Source: Pseudonocardia humida (lineage in GTDB: Bacteria; Actinomycetota; Actinomycetes; Mycobacteriales; Pseudonocardiaceae). From it: a stretch of 64,000 nucleotides of DNA. The translations under genes were made by a program, and so were the position numbers. The notes beneath the pieces were generated by a model. The model saw only the letters and a program-made list of their open reading frames with translations, was not told where the DNA came from and made no database searches. This document shows, piece after piece, positions 41,728 to 50,206 of the stretch (within the stretch, counting starts at the first letter, position 1; every line of letters starts with the position of its first letter). The stretch spans positions 46,288 through 110,287 of the forward strand of contig NZ_JAGSOV010000064.1 of the NCBI RefSeq assembly GCF_023898865.1, given 5' to 3'.

Positions 41728-42995
41728 GCGGGGGCCTCCGGGAGCGTCGCGGGCGATCGGATCGTAGTGACGTCGTCCTCGACCGGGAGCGTCAGCCCCA
41801 CCTCCCAGCCGCCGTCCGGGGTGGCCCCGTAGGACAGGTCGGCGCCGATCAGCTGGGCCCGCTCGGCCATGCCGAGCAGCCCGAACCCGCTGCCGGGCCC
41901 CGGGTCGGGCCCGGTGGGAGCGCCGTTGCGCACGGTGACCGTGAGCCGGCCGTCGCGCGGCTCGCCGACCTCGACCGCGCACCGCGCACCCGGGGCGTGC
42001 ACCGCGGCGTTGGCCAGCGACTCCTGCACCATCCGGTACACGACGAGCTGGGCGAGCGGGCCCGCGCCCGCGCCGTGCGCCGCGCTCCCCCCGGGCAGGA
42101 CGAGGTCGATCTCGGCTCCCGTCGCCCGGCGGTTCTCGACGAGCGCGGACAGGGCGTCGAGGCTCTCCACCGGCCGGGTGGCGTCGGCGTCCTCGCGCAG
42201 CAGGCCGACCAGCCGCCGCAGGTCGTCCAGCACGGCCCGGCTCTGCTCGCGCACCTGGCGCGCCGACCGCCTCGCCGTGGCGGGGTCGGTGTCGATCTGG
42301 CGGTCCATCGCCGCGGCCATCAGCGCGATGCCGGACATGTGGTGGGCGGCGATGTCGTGCAGCTCCCGCGACATCGCCATGCGCTCCCGCGACACCGCGG
42401 CCTGCAGCAGCGCGTCCTGCTCGCGCCGCAGCGCCTGCACCTCGTGGTGGCGGGCCTCGCGCGCGTCCCGCTGGGCCGCGACGACGAGCCCGAACAGCAG
42501 GGGCAGCCCGACGACGACGAGCCCCTGCGCCAGCGCCCAGGCGACCGCCGTGCCGACGTCCGGTGCGCCGGAGCGGACCTCGTTGACGACCTGCGCGGTC
42601 GCCACCAGCAGCGCGGTCACCGCCAGCGCGACCCACACCCGGCGGGGCGGGCGGGCGGCCACGGCGAGGAACACCCCGGTGAGCAGGGCGACGAGGGACA
42701 GGCTGAACGCCCCGCCCGGGACCGCCCAGGCCAGCAGCAGCGGCGCGGCGGCCAGCCCCGCGAGGACCGCCGTGGGGAACCGGCCGCCCCAGACCACCGC
42801 CATGGCCTGCAGCACCAGCACCGCGACCACGGTCCACCACCCCGCACCGCCGACGGGGGGAGGGCCGGGCTCGGGCTCCGAGGCCGTGGCGGTCGGCAGG
42901 ACGAGCAGCATGCCGATCGCGACCAGCCCGGAAACCAGCGCGGCCACCGGGTGGAGCGGGGCGCGCCGGCGGCGCGCCTGCGCGGGTCGGGACAC
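41724..42995 (-). CDS. sensor histidine kinase (HisKA_3)
   Basis: A 423-residue kinase from GTG 42995. Five or so membrane helices lie in residues ~15-175, with short loops, so it probably senses inside the membrane. A coiled coil leads to the phospho-acceptor box SRELHDIAAHHMSGIALM (H213), and the ATP-binding end has VVYRMVQESLANAAVHAPGA and GSGFGLLGMAERAQLIGADL. Operon with the response regulator at 41068-41727. Confidence 0.92.
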   Translation of the reverse strand: MSRPAQARRRRAPLHPVAALVSGLVAIGMLLVLPTATASEPEPGPPPVGGAGWWTVVAVLVLQAMAVVWGGRFPTAVLAGLAAAPLLLAWAVPGGAFSLSLVALLTGVFLAVAARPPRRVWVALAVTALLVATAQVVNEVRSGAPDVGTAVAWALAQGLVVVGLPLLFGLVVAAQRDAREARHHEVQALRREQDALLQAAVSRERMAMSRELHDIAAHHMSGIALMAAAMDRQIDTDPATARRSARQVREQSRAVLDDLRRLVGLLREDADATRPVESLDALSALVENRRATGAEIDLVLPGGSAAHGAGAGPLAQLVVYRMVQESLANAAVHAPGARCAVEVGEPRDGRLTVTVRNGAPTGPDPGPGSGFGLLGMAERAQLIGADLSYGATPDGGWEVGLTLPVEDDVTTIRSPATLPEAPA

Positions 42996-43216
42996 GGTCG
43001 ACCTCCGCGGTGCTGCTCGCCGGCGGGCGGTGCGTCCGCATCGCGCTGCGCCCGGTCCCCATCATCCGGTACGGCACGGGGAGGCCGACATCGCCCGGAC
43101 GTCCGCCGCCCGCGGTTCCCGCACGAGGAGGCGAGGCCGTGATCGCGGTGTCGCCCGGTCGGGTCGTAGGCTGCGGGCGTGCGCGGTGGCCGTGTCGGGG
43201 CGAGGGGCGGGTCGTC

Positions 43217-44170
43217 GTGAGGGCGGTCGTCCACGACCGCTACGGCCCGCCCTCGGTGCTGCGGGTCGAGGAGGTGCCGGTGCCGTCGCCGGGGCGGGGT
43301 CAGCTGCTGGTCCGGGTCGCCGCGACGTCGGTGAACCTGTCGGACTGGGAGACCCTGCGGGGGAGTCCGCTCTACTCCCGCCTCGGTGGCCTGCGCACGC
43401 CGGCGCGCCCGGTACTCGGCTCCGACATCGCCGGCTGGGTCCAGGCGATCGGACCGGACGTCACCGGCTTCGCCGTCGGCGATGAGGTGTACGGCGACAA
43501 CCTGGCGCTCAAGGGCGGCTTCGCGGAGTACGCCGTCGCTCCTGCCGCTGCGCTGGCGCACAAGCCCGCCGCGCTGTCCTTCGCCGAGGCCTCGACGATC
43601 CCGCAGGCCGGCCCGATCGCCTGGCAGGGCACGGCGACCGCAGGGCCGGGCAGGCAGGTGCTGGTCAACGGGGCGGGCGGCGGCTCGGGCTCGTTCGCGA
43701 TCCAACTCGCCAAGCGGGCCGGCGCCCACGTGACCGCCGTCGACAACGGCGACAAGCTGGACTTCATGCGCTCGTTGGGCGCCGACGAGGTGCTCGACTA
43801 CCGCACGCACGACTTCACCCGCGGCGAGCCGCAGGACCTGGTGCTCGACCTGGTCGCCCGCCGCTCGGTCTTCGCCTACCGCCGTGCCCTTGCGCGCGGG
43901 GGACGCTACCTCTGCGTCGGTGGCACCACGCGCACCCTGGTCCGCGTGCTGACCATAGGCACCGCCCTGGGGCTGCTGACCGGTCGCCGGCTCGGAGTCC
44001 TGATGGTGAAGCCAGGGCCTGAGCACTTCGCGCCCCTCGCTGAGCGGTGCGTGGCCGGCGAGGTCCGGATCCACATCGATCGCACGTTCCCGCTCGACGA
44101 GGTACCGCAGGCACTCGCCCACGTGGGCGAGGGCCGTTCGCTCGGCAAGGTGGTCGTCGAGGTCGCTTGA
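43217..44170 (+). CDS. zinc-independent MDR (quinone oxidoreductase-like) reductase
   Basis: A 317-residue medium-chain dehydrogenase/reductase. The GroES-like half (VLGSDIAGWVQAIGPDVTGFAVGDEVYG) lacks the zinc ligands of alcohol dehydrogenases; the Rossmann half carries VLVNGAGGGSGSFAIQLAKRAGAHVTAVD, the NADPH-binding motif of the quinone reductase/zeta-crystallin branch. GTG 43217 is chosen to give a standard N-terminus (MRAVVHDRYGPPSVLRVEEVPVP). Likely reduces an alkene, enone or quinone with NADPH. Divergent from the two-component kinase. Confidence 0.88.
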   Translation: MRAVVHDRYGPPSVLRVEEVPVPSPGRGQLLVRVAATSVNLSDWETLRGSPLYSRLGGLRTPARPVLGSDIAGWVQAIGPDVTGFAVGDEVYGDNLALKGGFAEYAVAPAAALAHKPAALSFAEASTIPQAGPIAWQGTATAGPGRQVLVNGAGGGSGSFAIQLAKRAGAHVTAVDNGDKLDFMRSLGADEVLDYRTHDFTRGEPQDLVLDLVARRSVFAYRRALARGGRYLCVGGTTRTLVRVLTIGTALGLLTGRRLGVLMVKPGPEHFAPLAERCVAGEVRIHIDRTFPLDEVPQALAHVGEGRSLGKVVVEVA

Positions 44171-44312
44171 CCTCCGCCGTGGGCGGGGTCCGTCGGGGTT
44201 GAGCGAGTGGCTCTCGCTCTGGGCTTACGAGAGTGGCTCTCGTCCGGCGGGGCGGGGTGAGCGCCGAAGGCGGGAGCCCTGGGTGGGCGCGAGGCGCCCA
44301 CACCCCTCCCGA

Positions 44313-44459
44313 GGCCCCTGCCGTCACGTCGGCACGCACAGCGTGCACGCCCGGAAGGCCCCCGCACCCTCCGCTCCCAGCCGCAGCCCGTGAATGCCAA
44401 CCGTGCGGGGGTCTTTCCGGGCGTGCAACCCTGGGCGGGTCGACGTGACGGCAGGGGCC
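44313..44459. repeat. long hairpin (two nested inverted-repeat arms)
   Basis: Outer arms: GGCCCCTGCCGTCACGTCG (44313-44331) and its exact complement (44441-44459), 19 bp perfect. Inner arms: 44345-44367 (GCACGCCCGGAAGG...) and 44403-44426, nearly perfect over 23-24 bp with one indel and one or two mismatches. The central loop is 35 nt. A transcript or single strand would fold into a long stem with a bulge. Confidence 0.85.
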
Positions 44460-44605
44460 GCACCCCTGCTCGATCCGAGGTCGCCCGCCGCGCAGGCGCC
44501 GCCTTTCCCGGGTCCGGAGCTGGGCGCGTCGCCCAGGACAGTCACTGTTCAGGGCGCCTCCGGCGGCGCCTCCGCGGCGGGCGTCCTCAGCTCCAGCAGG
44601 GGGTG

Positions 44606-44821
44606 GGAAGTGCTCCCCTGCCGCCACCTCGACCCGCCCATCGAAGCACCTCCGTCACCGACCCACACCCCACCACCACCCGCTACCGCGGGCGCCGGTC
44701 AACGCCGCTCTCCGGCTCCGCTGCGCTGCGCCGTCCGCGGCTCCGGACACGTGGCGGGGTGCGGGCCGGCGCCGGAGGCGCTGCGCCGTGCGCGCCGAGG
44801 CGACGGCAGGGGAGCACTTCC
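44606..44821. repeat. second inverted repeat, 18-bp perfect arms
   Basis: GGAAGTGCTCCCCTGCCG (44606-44623) is exactly complementary to CGGCAGGGGAGCACTTCC (44804-44821), enclosing 180 nt that hold further short G+C-rich dyads. The CCCCTGCCG core is shared with the outer arm of the first hairpin, so both may descend from one element. Confidence 0.8.
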
Positions 44822-44897
44822 GGGGGTGAGGTGGGCGCTACGCGCCCCCTCGGGCTCGCCCCGGCTCGCGGCGCTGCGCGCCGCCTCACCGGGACGC

Positions 44898-45110
44898 GAG
44901 CGCGGCTCTCGTTGCACCCGGCGGAGCGAACGCGACTTCCGTTGCGTCCTGGGGAGCGAGCGCGACTCTCGTCCCACCGCAAGCGAGCGGCGCGTCCGCC
45001 CCGCCCTCGTTGGGCGAGAGCGACTTTCCTGGAGCGAGTGCGACTCTCGCTGCGTCCGGTGGAGCGAGCGCGACTCTCGTCCCGTCCGGCGAGCGAGTGG
45101 CGCGGCGGGC
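44898..45110. repeat. degenerate tandem GAGCGAGYGCGACTCTCG boxes
   Basis: Copies begin near 44898, 44924, 44954, 45032, 45062 and 45091, spaced mostly 26-30 nt, with a shorter variant at 45017; two more variants (GAGCGAGTGGCTCTCGCT at 44201, GAGAGTGGCTCTCGT at 44230) open the island. Each box is followed by T/C-GC(A/G)(T/C)CC-like bases. Helical-turn-like spacing suggests protein binding or slippage growth. Confidence 0.7.
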
Positions 45111-45206
45111 CAGTCTCCTTGGGCGAGAGCCCAGCCTCGTTGGGCGAGGGCGCCGTTCGCTCGCGCCGACTGGGGGGCCGTGCTCAACCAGCGCCGGGGA
45201 GCAGGG

Positions 45207-45926
45207 CTACGGCAGCAGGTCGCGCACCGCGGCGGGGTCCTCGACGTGGGCGTTGTGGCCCAGGCCTGGCAGGTCGACCGGGTCGGCGACGATCTCGGCC
45301 AGTTGGGCCGTGGTGACCATCGGGTCGTGTTCGCCGCGGGCCAGCAGCACCGGCACCGGGCTCGCGGCGACGAGCGCCGCGACCTTCGGCTCACCGACGC
45401 CGAAGGCGCGGTGGTCGAGCGCGGGGCGCCAGCGTCCGTCGGCCTCCTCCAGCACGCCCGCCCCGGCCTCGGGTGAGTCGGGGTGGACCAGGCCGTCCAG
45501 GCCGGCCAGGCGCAGGTGGCGGGCCACCGCGGCGGCTCGGCTGTCGAAGCGGGCGGGTTCGCGGGCGGCCAGGGCGGCGGCCCTGGCCAGTTCGTCGGGG
45601 GTCCAGGCGACCTTGATGCCGAGGCCGACGACGGCGCGGACGCCGGGTCGGTGGGCCAGGTGCAGGCCCACGACGCCGCCGAAGGAGTGGCCGAGCACCA
45701 CCGTGCCCCCGGGGTCGACGAGGTCGGCGACGGCCGCGGCCACGTCGGCGAAGGTGTAGTCGGCCAGCGGCGCGGAGCCGCCGTGGCCGGGCAGGTCGGG
45801 GGCGACCCAGGCCCCGGGGAGCAGGGCCGTCAGCCCGTTCCAGACCTCGCCGGTGGCGCCGAGGCCGTGCAACAGCAGCACCGTGGGGCCTCCGCGGCCG
45901 CCCCGGCGCACCCGCACATCCGTCAT
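45207..45926 (-). CDS. alpha/beta hydrolase
   Basis: A 239-residue hydrolase with a complete triad: nucleophile Ser in VVLGHSFGGVVGLH, acid Asp in LLARGEHDPMV, and His in LPGLGHNAHVEDP. The oxyanion-side motif LLLHGLGATGEVWNGL and APDLPGHGGSAPLADYTF are typical of esterase/lactonase-like members. The cap domain is short. Substrate unknown. Next to the repeat island and 112 bp downstream of the AraC-type gene on the same strand. Confidence 0.9.
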   Translation of the reverse strand: MTDVRVRRGGRGGPTVLLLHGLGATGEVWNGLTALLPGAWVAPDLPGHGGSAPLADYTFADVAAAVADLVDPGGTVVLGHSFGGVVGLHLAHRPGVRAVVGLGIKVAWTPDELARAAALAAREPARFDSRAAAVARHLRLAGLDGLVHPDSPEAGAGVLEEADGRWRPALDHRAFGVGEPKVAALVAASPVPVLLARGEHDPMVTTAQLAEIVADPVDLPGLGHNAHVEDPAAVRDLLP

Positions 45927-46038
45927 GGCGCCAGCATGGCCGATGATCGGAGGCGCGGGCAGTGGTCCGAATGGCGCGTTCGGTCAGGCTTGTCAGACGA
46001 ATACGCCGTTGTCGGGATCGGGCCGCGCGCACCGGCAC

Positions 46039-46866
46039 TCAGGCGCGGACCGGGGCCTGCCTGCGCCGGCAGGCCTGCGCGTAGGCGACCGGGGTCATCC
46101 CGATGGCCGCGGTGAAGTCGCGGATGAAGTGGGACTGGTCGAAGTAGCCGAGCTCGGCGGCCACCTCGGACCACGGGCGGTGCTGCTCGCGGTCGAGCAC
46201 CGCGGCGGCCTCGTGCAGCCGGTAGCGCCGCAGCACCCACTTCGGGCTCACGCCGACGTACCGCGCGAACAGCCGCTGCAGGGTGCGCGGGGCGATGTTG
46301 AAGCGCTCGGTGACGTCGTCGACCCGGGCGATGGTGCGGTCGTGCAGGAGCGTGGCCACGATGCGCCCCACGTACTCGACCTGCGGGTCGTGCGGGGGCC
46401 AGCGCTCCCGCAGGAAGGCCTCGGCCGATCCGACCAGTTCGTCGACGGCGGGGGCGGCGTGCAGGCGGGCGGCGAGCGTGGTGGCGGGCGGGCCCCAGAG
46501 CCGCTCGGCCGGGAACGCGGCGCCGGTGATGTCGGCCAGCGGGCGGCCCAGGAACGGCAGGAAGCCGCCGGGGCGGAACTTCACGCCGAACACGCGGCCC
46601 CGCCCGCGGTAGACGTAGGTGAAGCGGTCGCGGCCGACGCCGGCGACGGTGAGGCGGGCGGCGTCGAGTACGAGGTTGACGCACGGGTGCGGCAGCAGGG
46701 TCACCGAGGCCTCCCGGCCCGGCGGCAGCTCCCACGACACCAGCCAGTGCCGCTCGACGAGCGCGGCGAGGTCGGCCGATGGCGGGTAGCGGTCGAGCGA
46801 GAAGTCGACGTCGCGCACGCCCAGGACCCCGTACTCGCTGGTCGTGGAGACATCCGAGCCGGTCAT
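46039..46866 (-). CDS. AraC-family regulator with DUF6597-like sensor domain
   Basis: A 275-residue regulator. The N-terminal ~160 residues (LAALVERHWLVSWELPPGREASVTLLPHPCVNLVLD, VFGVKFRPGGFLPFLGRPLADITG) match the DUF6597 domain seen in many actinobacterial AraC proteins. C-terminal HTH pair: VDDVTERFNIAPRTLQRLFARYVGVSPKWVLRRYRL and WSEVAAELGYFDQSHFIRDFTAAIGMTPVAY. ATG 46866. It is divergent from the second ArsR/SRPBCC operon and shares a 90-bp control region with it. Confidence 0.92.
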   Translation of the reverse strand: MTGSDVSTTSEYGVLGVRDVDFSLDRYPPSADLAALVERHWLVSWELPPGREASVTLLPHPCVNLVLDAARLTVAGVGRDRFTYVYRGRGRVFGVKFRPGGFLPFLGRPLADITGAAFPAERLWGPPATTLAARLHAAPAVDELVGSAEAFLRERWPPHDPQVEYVGRIVATLLHDRTIARVDDVTERFNIAPRTLQRLFARYVGVSPKWVLRRYRLHEAAAVLDREQHRPWSEVAAELGYFDQSHFIRDFTAAIGMTPVAYAQACRRRQAPVRA

Positions 46867-46921
46867 CCGTCCAGGATGCCGCTCGGCACCGACAGCGGTC
46901 GTGACGGCGTCCGGCCACTCG

Positions 46922-46956
46922 TTGACAAATTTTCTTGTCGGTGAGATCGTTGGTCC
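46922..46956 (+). promoter_or_regulatory. TTGACA-N7-TTGTCGG box, promoter/operator of ArsR-SRPBCC operon 2
   Basis: TTGACA (46922-46927), 7 nt, TTGTCGG (46935-46941). The first element again lies exactly 35 nt before the ATG (46957), with GATCGT as a weak -10 after 17 nt, and no ribosome site follows. This copy is a better dyad (GACAA/TTGTC) than the one at 29210. Only the conserved elements match; the spacer differs, as expected for a functional site rather than a simple duplication. Confidence 0.65.
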
Positions 46957-47547
46957 ATGCAGGAGCTGGGAGTGATCGACCAAGCCGCGGCCGCCGAGGC
47001 CTCCCTCGACCCGATGCGGGCCCGACTGCTCGCCGAGCTGGTCGAGCCCGCCTCGGCGAGCGGGCTCGCCGCACGGGTCGGCATCCCCCGCCAGAAGATC
47101 AACTACCACCTGCGGGTACTGGCCGAGCACGGCCTCGTCGAGCTCGTCGAGGAGCGCAGGCGCGGCAACATGACCGAGCGCGTGATGCGGGCCAGCGCGG
47201 CCAGCTACGTCATCTCCCCCGCCACGCTGGGCTCCCTCGCCCCCGACCCCGGCCGCGCGCCCGACCGGCTCTCGGCCCGCTGGCTGATCGCCGTGGCCGC
47301 GCGGACCGTCCGCGAGGTCGGGGCGCTGCTGGTCGGCGCCACGGCGGTCGGCAAGCGGGTCGCGACCTTCGCCGCCGACGGCGAGGTCCGCTTCGCGACG
47401 GCGGCCGACCGGGCCGCGTTCGCCGAGGAGCTCGCCGACGCCGTCACCCGGCTCGTGAGCAAGTACCACGACGAGTCCGCCCCGAGCGGCCGTCCGCACC
47501 GCGTCGTCGTCGCGGTGCACCCCATCCACCGAGAGGAAGAGTCGTGA
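46957..47547 (+). CDS. ArsR-type winged-helix regulator (paralogue of 29245-29874)
   Basis: A 196-residue regulator closely related to the one at 29245: LDPMRARLLAELVEPASASGLAARVGIPRQKINYHLRVLAEHGLVELVEERRRGNMTERVMRASAASYVISP aligns without gaps over the winged helix, and the C-terminal GKRVATFAADGEVRFATAADRAAFAEELADAVTRLVSKYH is also shared. Its TGA overlaps the GTG of the SRPBCC gene by 4 bp. Probably represses its own promoter through the box at 46922-46941. Confidence 0.9.
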   Translation: MQELGVIDQAAAAEASLDPMRARLLAELVEPASASGLAARVGIPRQKINYHLRVLAEHGLVELVEERRRGNMTERVMRASAASYVISPATLGSLAPDPGRAPDRLSARWLIAVAARTVREVGALLVGATAVGKRVATFAADGEVRFATAADRAAFAEELADAVTRLVSKYHDESAPSGRPHRVVVAVHPIHREEES

Positions 47548-48299
47548 CCGAGCGCAAGCTGGAGAAGTCCTACGAGCTCGACGCGTCCCCCGAGCAGGTC
47601 TGGGACCTGATCGCCACCGGACCGGGCATCTCGACCTGGTTCGTCCCGCACGAGGTGGAGCAGCGCGAGGGCGGCGCGGTGAAGGCGTCGTTCGGGGGCG
47701 CCTTCACCGGAACCGGCAGGGTGAGCGCCTGGGAGCCGGGCCGGCGCTTCGGCTACGCCGAACAGCGCCCCGGCGACTCGCCCGACGTCGCCTTCGAGTT
47801 CCTGGTCGAGGGCCGTGACGGCGGCGGCGCGGTGCTGCGGTTCGTCCAGAGCGGCTTCGCCGGCGAGCACTGGGAGGACGAGTACGACTCCTTCGACAAG
47901 GGCTGGTCGCTGTTCTTCGAGAACCTGCGCTCCTACCTGGAGCACTTCGCGGGGCAGCCGGTGCACAACGTCGTCAGCATGGTCATGGCGCCCGGCTCCC
48001 AGGAGCAGGTGTGGCCGGTGCTGCACCGCGGACTCGGGCTCGACGGCCACCCCGCGGTCGGCGAGCGGGTGGCGTTGACCGGCCCGCAGGAGCTCACCGG
48101 GGTGGTCGACGTGTCCACGCCCGAGTTCCTCGGCGTCCGCTCCGCGCACGGCCTGCACCGCATCGGCGCCGAGGGCGACGCCGGCTGCGGGGTCAGCGCC
48201 TACCACTACTTCTACGGCGAGCCCGTGGACACCGAGACCCTCACCAAGGCCTGGGACGCCTGGCTGGCCGAGCTGTTCCCGCAGCCCGCGCGGACCTGA
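47544..48299 (+). CDS. SRPBCC (AHSA1-like) domain protein (paralogue of 29871-30521)
   Basis: A 251-residue protein: LEKSYELDASPEQVWDLIATGPGISTWFVPHEVEQREGGAVKASFGG and AVLRFVQSGFAGEHWEDEYDSFDKGWSLFFENLRSYLEHF show the AHSA1 fold, followed by a second region (LTGVVDVSTPEFLGVRSAHGLHRI) like that of its paralogue. It is longer than the copy at 29871 because the first domain keeps extra strands. Coupled to the regulator by a 4-bp overlap. Ligand-binding cavity protein, ligand unknown. Confidence 0.88.
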   Translation: MTERKLEKSYELDASPEQVWDLIATGPGISTWFVPHEVEQREGGAVKASFGGAFTGTGRVSAWEPGRRFGYAEQRPGDSPDVAFEFLVEGRDGGGAVLRFVQSGFAGEHWEDEYDSFDKGWSLFFENLRSYLEHFAGQPVHNVVSMVMAPGSQEQVWPVLHRGLGLDGHPAVGERVALTGPQELTGVVDVSTPEFLGVRSAHGLHRIGAEGDAGCGVSAYHYFYGEPVDTETLTKAWDAWLAELFPQPART

Positions 48300-48302
48300 C
48301 GG

Positions 48303-49160
48303 TCAGGGCCGGGAGGCGAGCAGGCGCAGCCGGCGGATGCGCTCCTCGATGGGCGGGTGCGTGGAGAACAGCCTGGTCATCGAGTCGCCCGCGCGGAACG
48401 GGCTGGCGATCATCAGGTGCGACTGGGCCGTCAGCCGCGGCTCGGGCGCCAGCGGGGCGCGCTGCGTGCCCACCTCCAGCTTGGCCAGCGCGGAGGCCAG
48501 CGCGAGCGGGTCGCCGGTGAGCTCGGCCCCGCTCGCGTCGGCCTGGAACTCCCGCGAGCGGCTCACCCCCATCTGCACCACGGCCGCGGCGACGGGCCCG
48601 AGCAGCGCGACCAGCAGCAGGGCGACCGGGTTGGGGCGGTCGTCGTCGCCGCCGAACAGCCCGGCGAACATCGCCAGGTTGGCCAGCACGCTGACCATCG
48701 AGGCCAGCGCCCCGGCCACCGAGGAGATGAGGATGTCGCGGTTGTAGACGTGGGAGAGCTCGTGGCCGAGCACCGCCCGCAGCTCCCGCTCGTCGAGCAG
48801 GGCCAGCAGGCCGGTCGTGACGCACACCGCGGCGTGGCGGGGGCTGCGGCCGGTGGCGAACGCGTTGGGCGCGGCGGTCGGACTGAGGTAGAGCCGGGGC
48901 ATCGGCTGGCGCGCCCTGCGCGAGAGCTCGCGCACGATCCGGTACACGACCGGCGCCTCCAGCTCGGACACCGGCCGCGCGCGCATGGCCCGCAGGGCGA
49001 GCTTGTCGGAGTTGAGGAATGCGTAGCCGTTCATCCCCAGCGCGACCACCGCGGCGACCACCAGCCCGGTGCGCCCGAAGAGCGATCCCACGAGCAGCAC
49101 GAGCGCCGTCATCCCGCCGAGGAGCAGCGCGGTCTTCAGTCCGTTCATGTGCCTGTGCAC
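48303..49160 (-). CDS. htpX: membrane zinc protease HtpX
   Basis: A 285-residue M48 protease. Zinc motif H133-E134-L-S-H137 (LRAVLGHELSHVYNRDIL), third ligand in SRSREFQADASGAEL. Membrane helices near 10-28, 32-50, and two after the HELSH helix (~150-170, 185-205). GTG 49160 is chosen: AAGGA is 6 nt upstream and the resulting MHRHMNGLKT start aligns with mycobacterial HtpX; ATG 49148 is the alternative. Degrades misfolded membrane proteins. Its stop is 3 bp from the stop of the convergent SRPBCC gene. Confidence 0.93.
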   Translation of the reverse strand: MHRHMNGLKTALLLGGMTALVLLVGSLFGRTGLVVAAVVALGMNGYAFLNSDKLALRAMRARPVSELEAPVVYRIVRELSRRARQPMPRLYLSPTAAPNAFATGRSPRHAAVCVTTGLLALLDERELRAVLGHELSHVYNRDILISSVAGALASMVSVLANLAMFAGLFGGDDDRPNPVALLLVALLGPVAAAVVQMGVSRSREFQADASGAELTGDPLALASALAKLEVGTQRAPLAPEPRLTAQSHLMIASPFRAGDSMTRLFSTHPPIEERIRRLRLLASRP

Positions 49161-49292
49161 GGCCCGTCCCGTCCTTTCAGGGCCCTCTTTGCCGGCCCCA
49201 CCCCAGGAACGAGCCACGGACGGGCGGTGTTCCGGGCCCGGCGTGACGTGCGCGACGCGCCACGACCGGCCCCGACCCGGCAGGATCACCGC

Positions 49293-50042
49293 ATGGCCAC
49301 CGACGTCCGCACCGAGATCACCGACCGCGTCGCCGTGCTCACCGTGTCCAACCCGGAACGGCGCAACGCGATGAACCTGGAGCTGTCCGGCAAGCTCGTC
49401 GCGGCGCTGGAGCGCTGCGTCGCCGACGACGGCGTCGGCGCGATCGTCGTCACCGGGGAGGAGCCGGCGTTCTGCGCGGGCGGCGACCTGGGCGAGCTGG
49501 CCGACGCCGACCCCGCGGTGCTGCGGCGGGTGTACTCGGGGTTCCTGGCTGTCGCCGAGTGCCCGCTGCCCACGATCGCCGCGGTCAACGGGGCCGCCGT
49601 CGGCGCCGGGCTGAACCTGGCGCTGGCCTGCGACCTGCGCCTCGCCGGGCCGCGGGCCAGGTTCGACGCCCGCTTCCTGCCGCTGGGCCTGCACCCGGGC
49701 GGCGGCTACACCTGGATGGCGCAGCGGGTGCTGGGCTACCAGGGCGCGGCCGCGCTCACGCTGTTCGGCGACGTCGTCGACGCCGAGGAGGCGCTGCGGA
49801 TCGGGCTGGTGCACCGGGTCAGCGAGGACGTGCTGGGCGCGGCCGTCGAGCTGGCCGGGCGGGCGGCGGGACTGCCGCGCGACCTGGCGGTGACGACGAA
49901 GGCGACGATGCGGCTGACCGCGGGCATGGCGTCCCAGGAGCAGGCCGTGGAGGTCGAGGTGCGGGCGCAGGCGGCATCGGTGCGCTCCGACGAGTTCCGG
50001 CAGCGGCTGGCCGCGCTGCAGGCCTCGATCCGCTCCCGCTGA
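49293..50042 (+). CDS. enoyl-CoA hydratase/isomerase family protein
   Basis: A 249-residue crotonase-fold protein. CoA-binding and oxyanion-hole segments are seen: NPERRNAMNLELSGKLVAAL, FCAGGDLGEL, and PLPTIAAVNGAAVGAGLNLALACDLRLAGPRARF. The catalytic position after GPRARFDARFLPLGLHPGGGYTWMAQRVLG has a His-Pro-Gly-Gly-Gly run rather than the Glu-rich pattern of classical hydratases, so isomerase or other crotonase chemistry is possible. Divergent from htpX. Confidence 0.88.
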   Translation: MATDVRTEITDRVAVLTVSNPERRNAMNLELSGKLVAALERCVADDGVGAIVVTGEEPAFCAGGDLGELADADPAVLRRVYSGFLAVAECPLPTIAAVNGAAVGAGLNLALACDLRLAGPRARFDARFLPLGLHPGGGYTWMAQRVLGYQGAAALTLFGDVVDAEEALRIGLVHRVSEDVLGAAVELAGRAAGLPRDLAVTTKATMRLTAGMASQEQAVEVEVRAQAASVRSDEFRQRLAALQASIRSR

Positions 50043-50206
50043 ACCGATTGAGTGATCGTTTCCGTGACCGCCGGTGGGGGCCGCGACACGGGCGGTGCAC
50101 CGGGTCGCTGTGACCTCACGCGGGGTGAGGCGGCACTTGGTCACCCGGGGAGTTAACCTCGGAAGGGAAGCCCATTCTCGTCCCGGAATCGAGGACAGAC
50201 CGCCTC

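Larger units (their letters stand above)
44171..45206. repeat. ~1-kb non-coding repeat island between convergent genes
   Basis: This gap between the MDR gene and the hydrolase has no frame with recognisable protein homology, but dense structure: two long inverted repeats (44313-44459 and 44606-44821) and, towards the end, at least seven degenerate copies of an 18-nt box GAGCGAG(C/T)GCGACTCTCG. GC-rich motifs such as GGCGCC recur (near 44553 and 44770). I see no transposase remains, terminal repeats or target duplications, so it is not a clear IS or MITE. Confidence 0.75.

Noticed and set aside
44313..44459. Insertion sequence or MITE
   Set aside because: The inverted arms are close together and nested; no target-site duplication or transposase remains are seen.
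44171..45206. CRISPR array
   Set aside because: The boxes are degenerate, spacers are not constant-length unique sequence, and no cas genes are in the window.
44390..45476. Open frames of up to 360 codons in the repeat island
   Set aside because: Products are Ser/Arg/Pro-rich low-complexity and change frame with the repeats; codon use does not follow the genome's pattern of G/C only at the third position.
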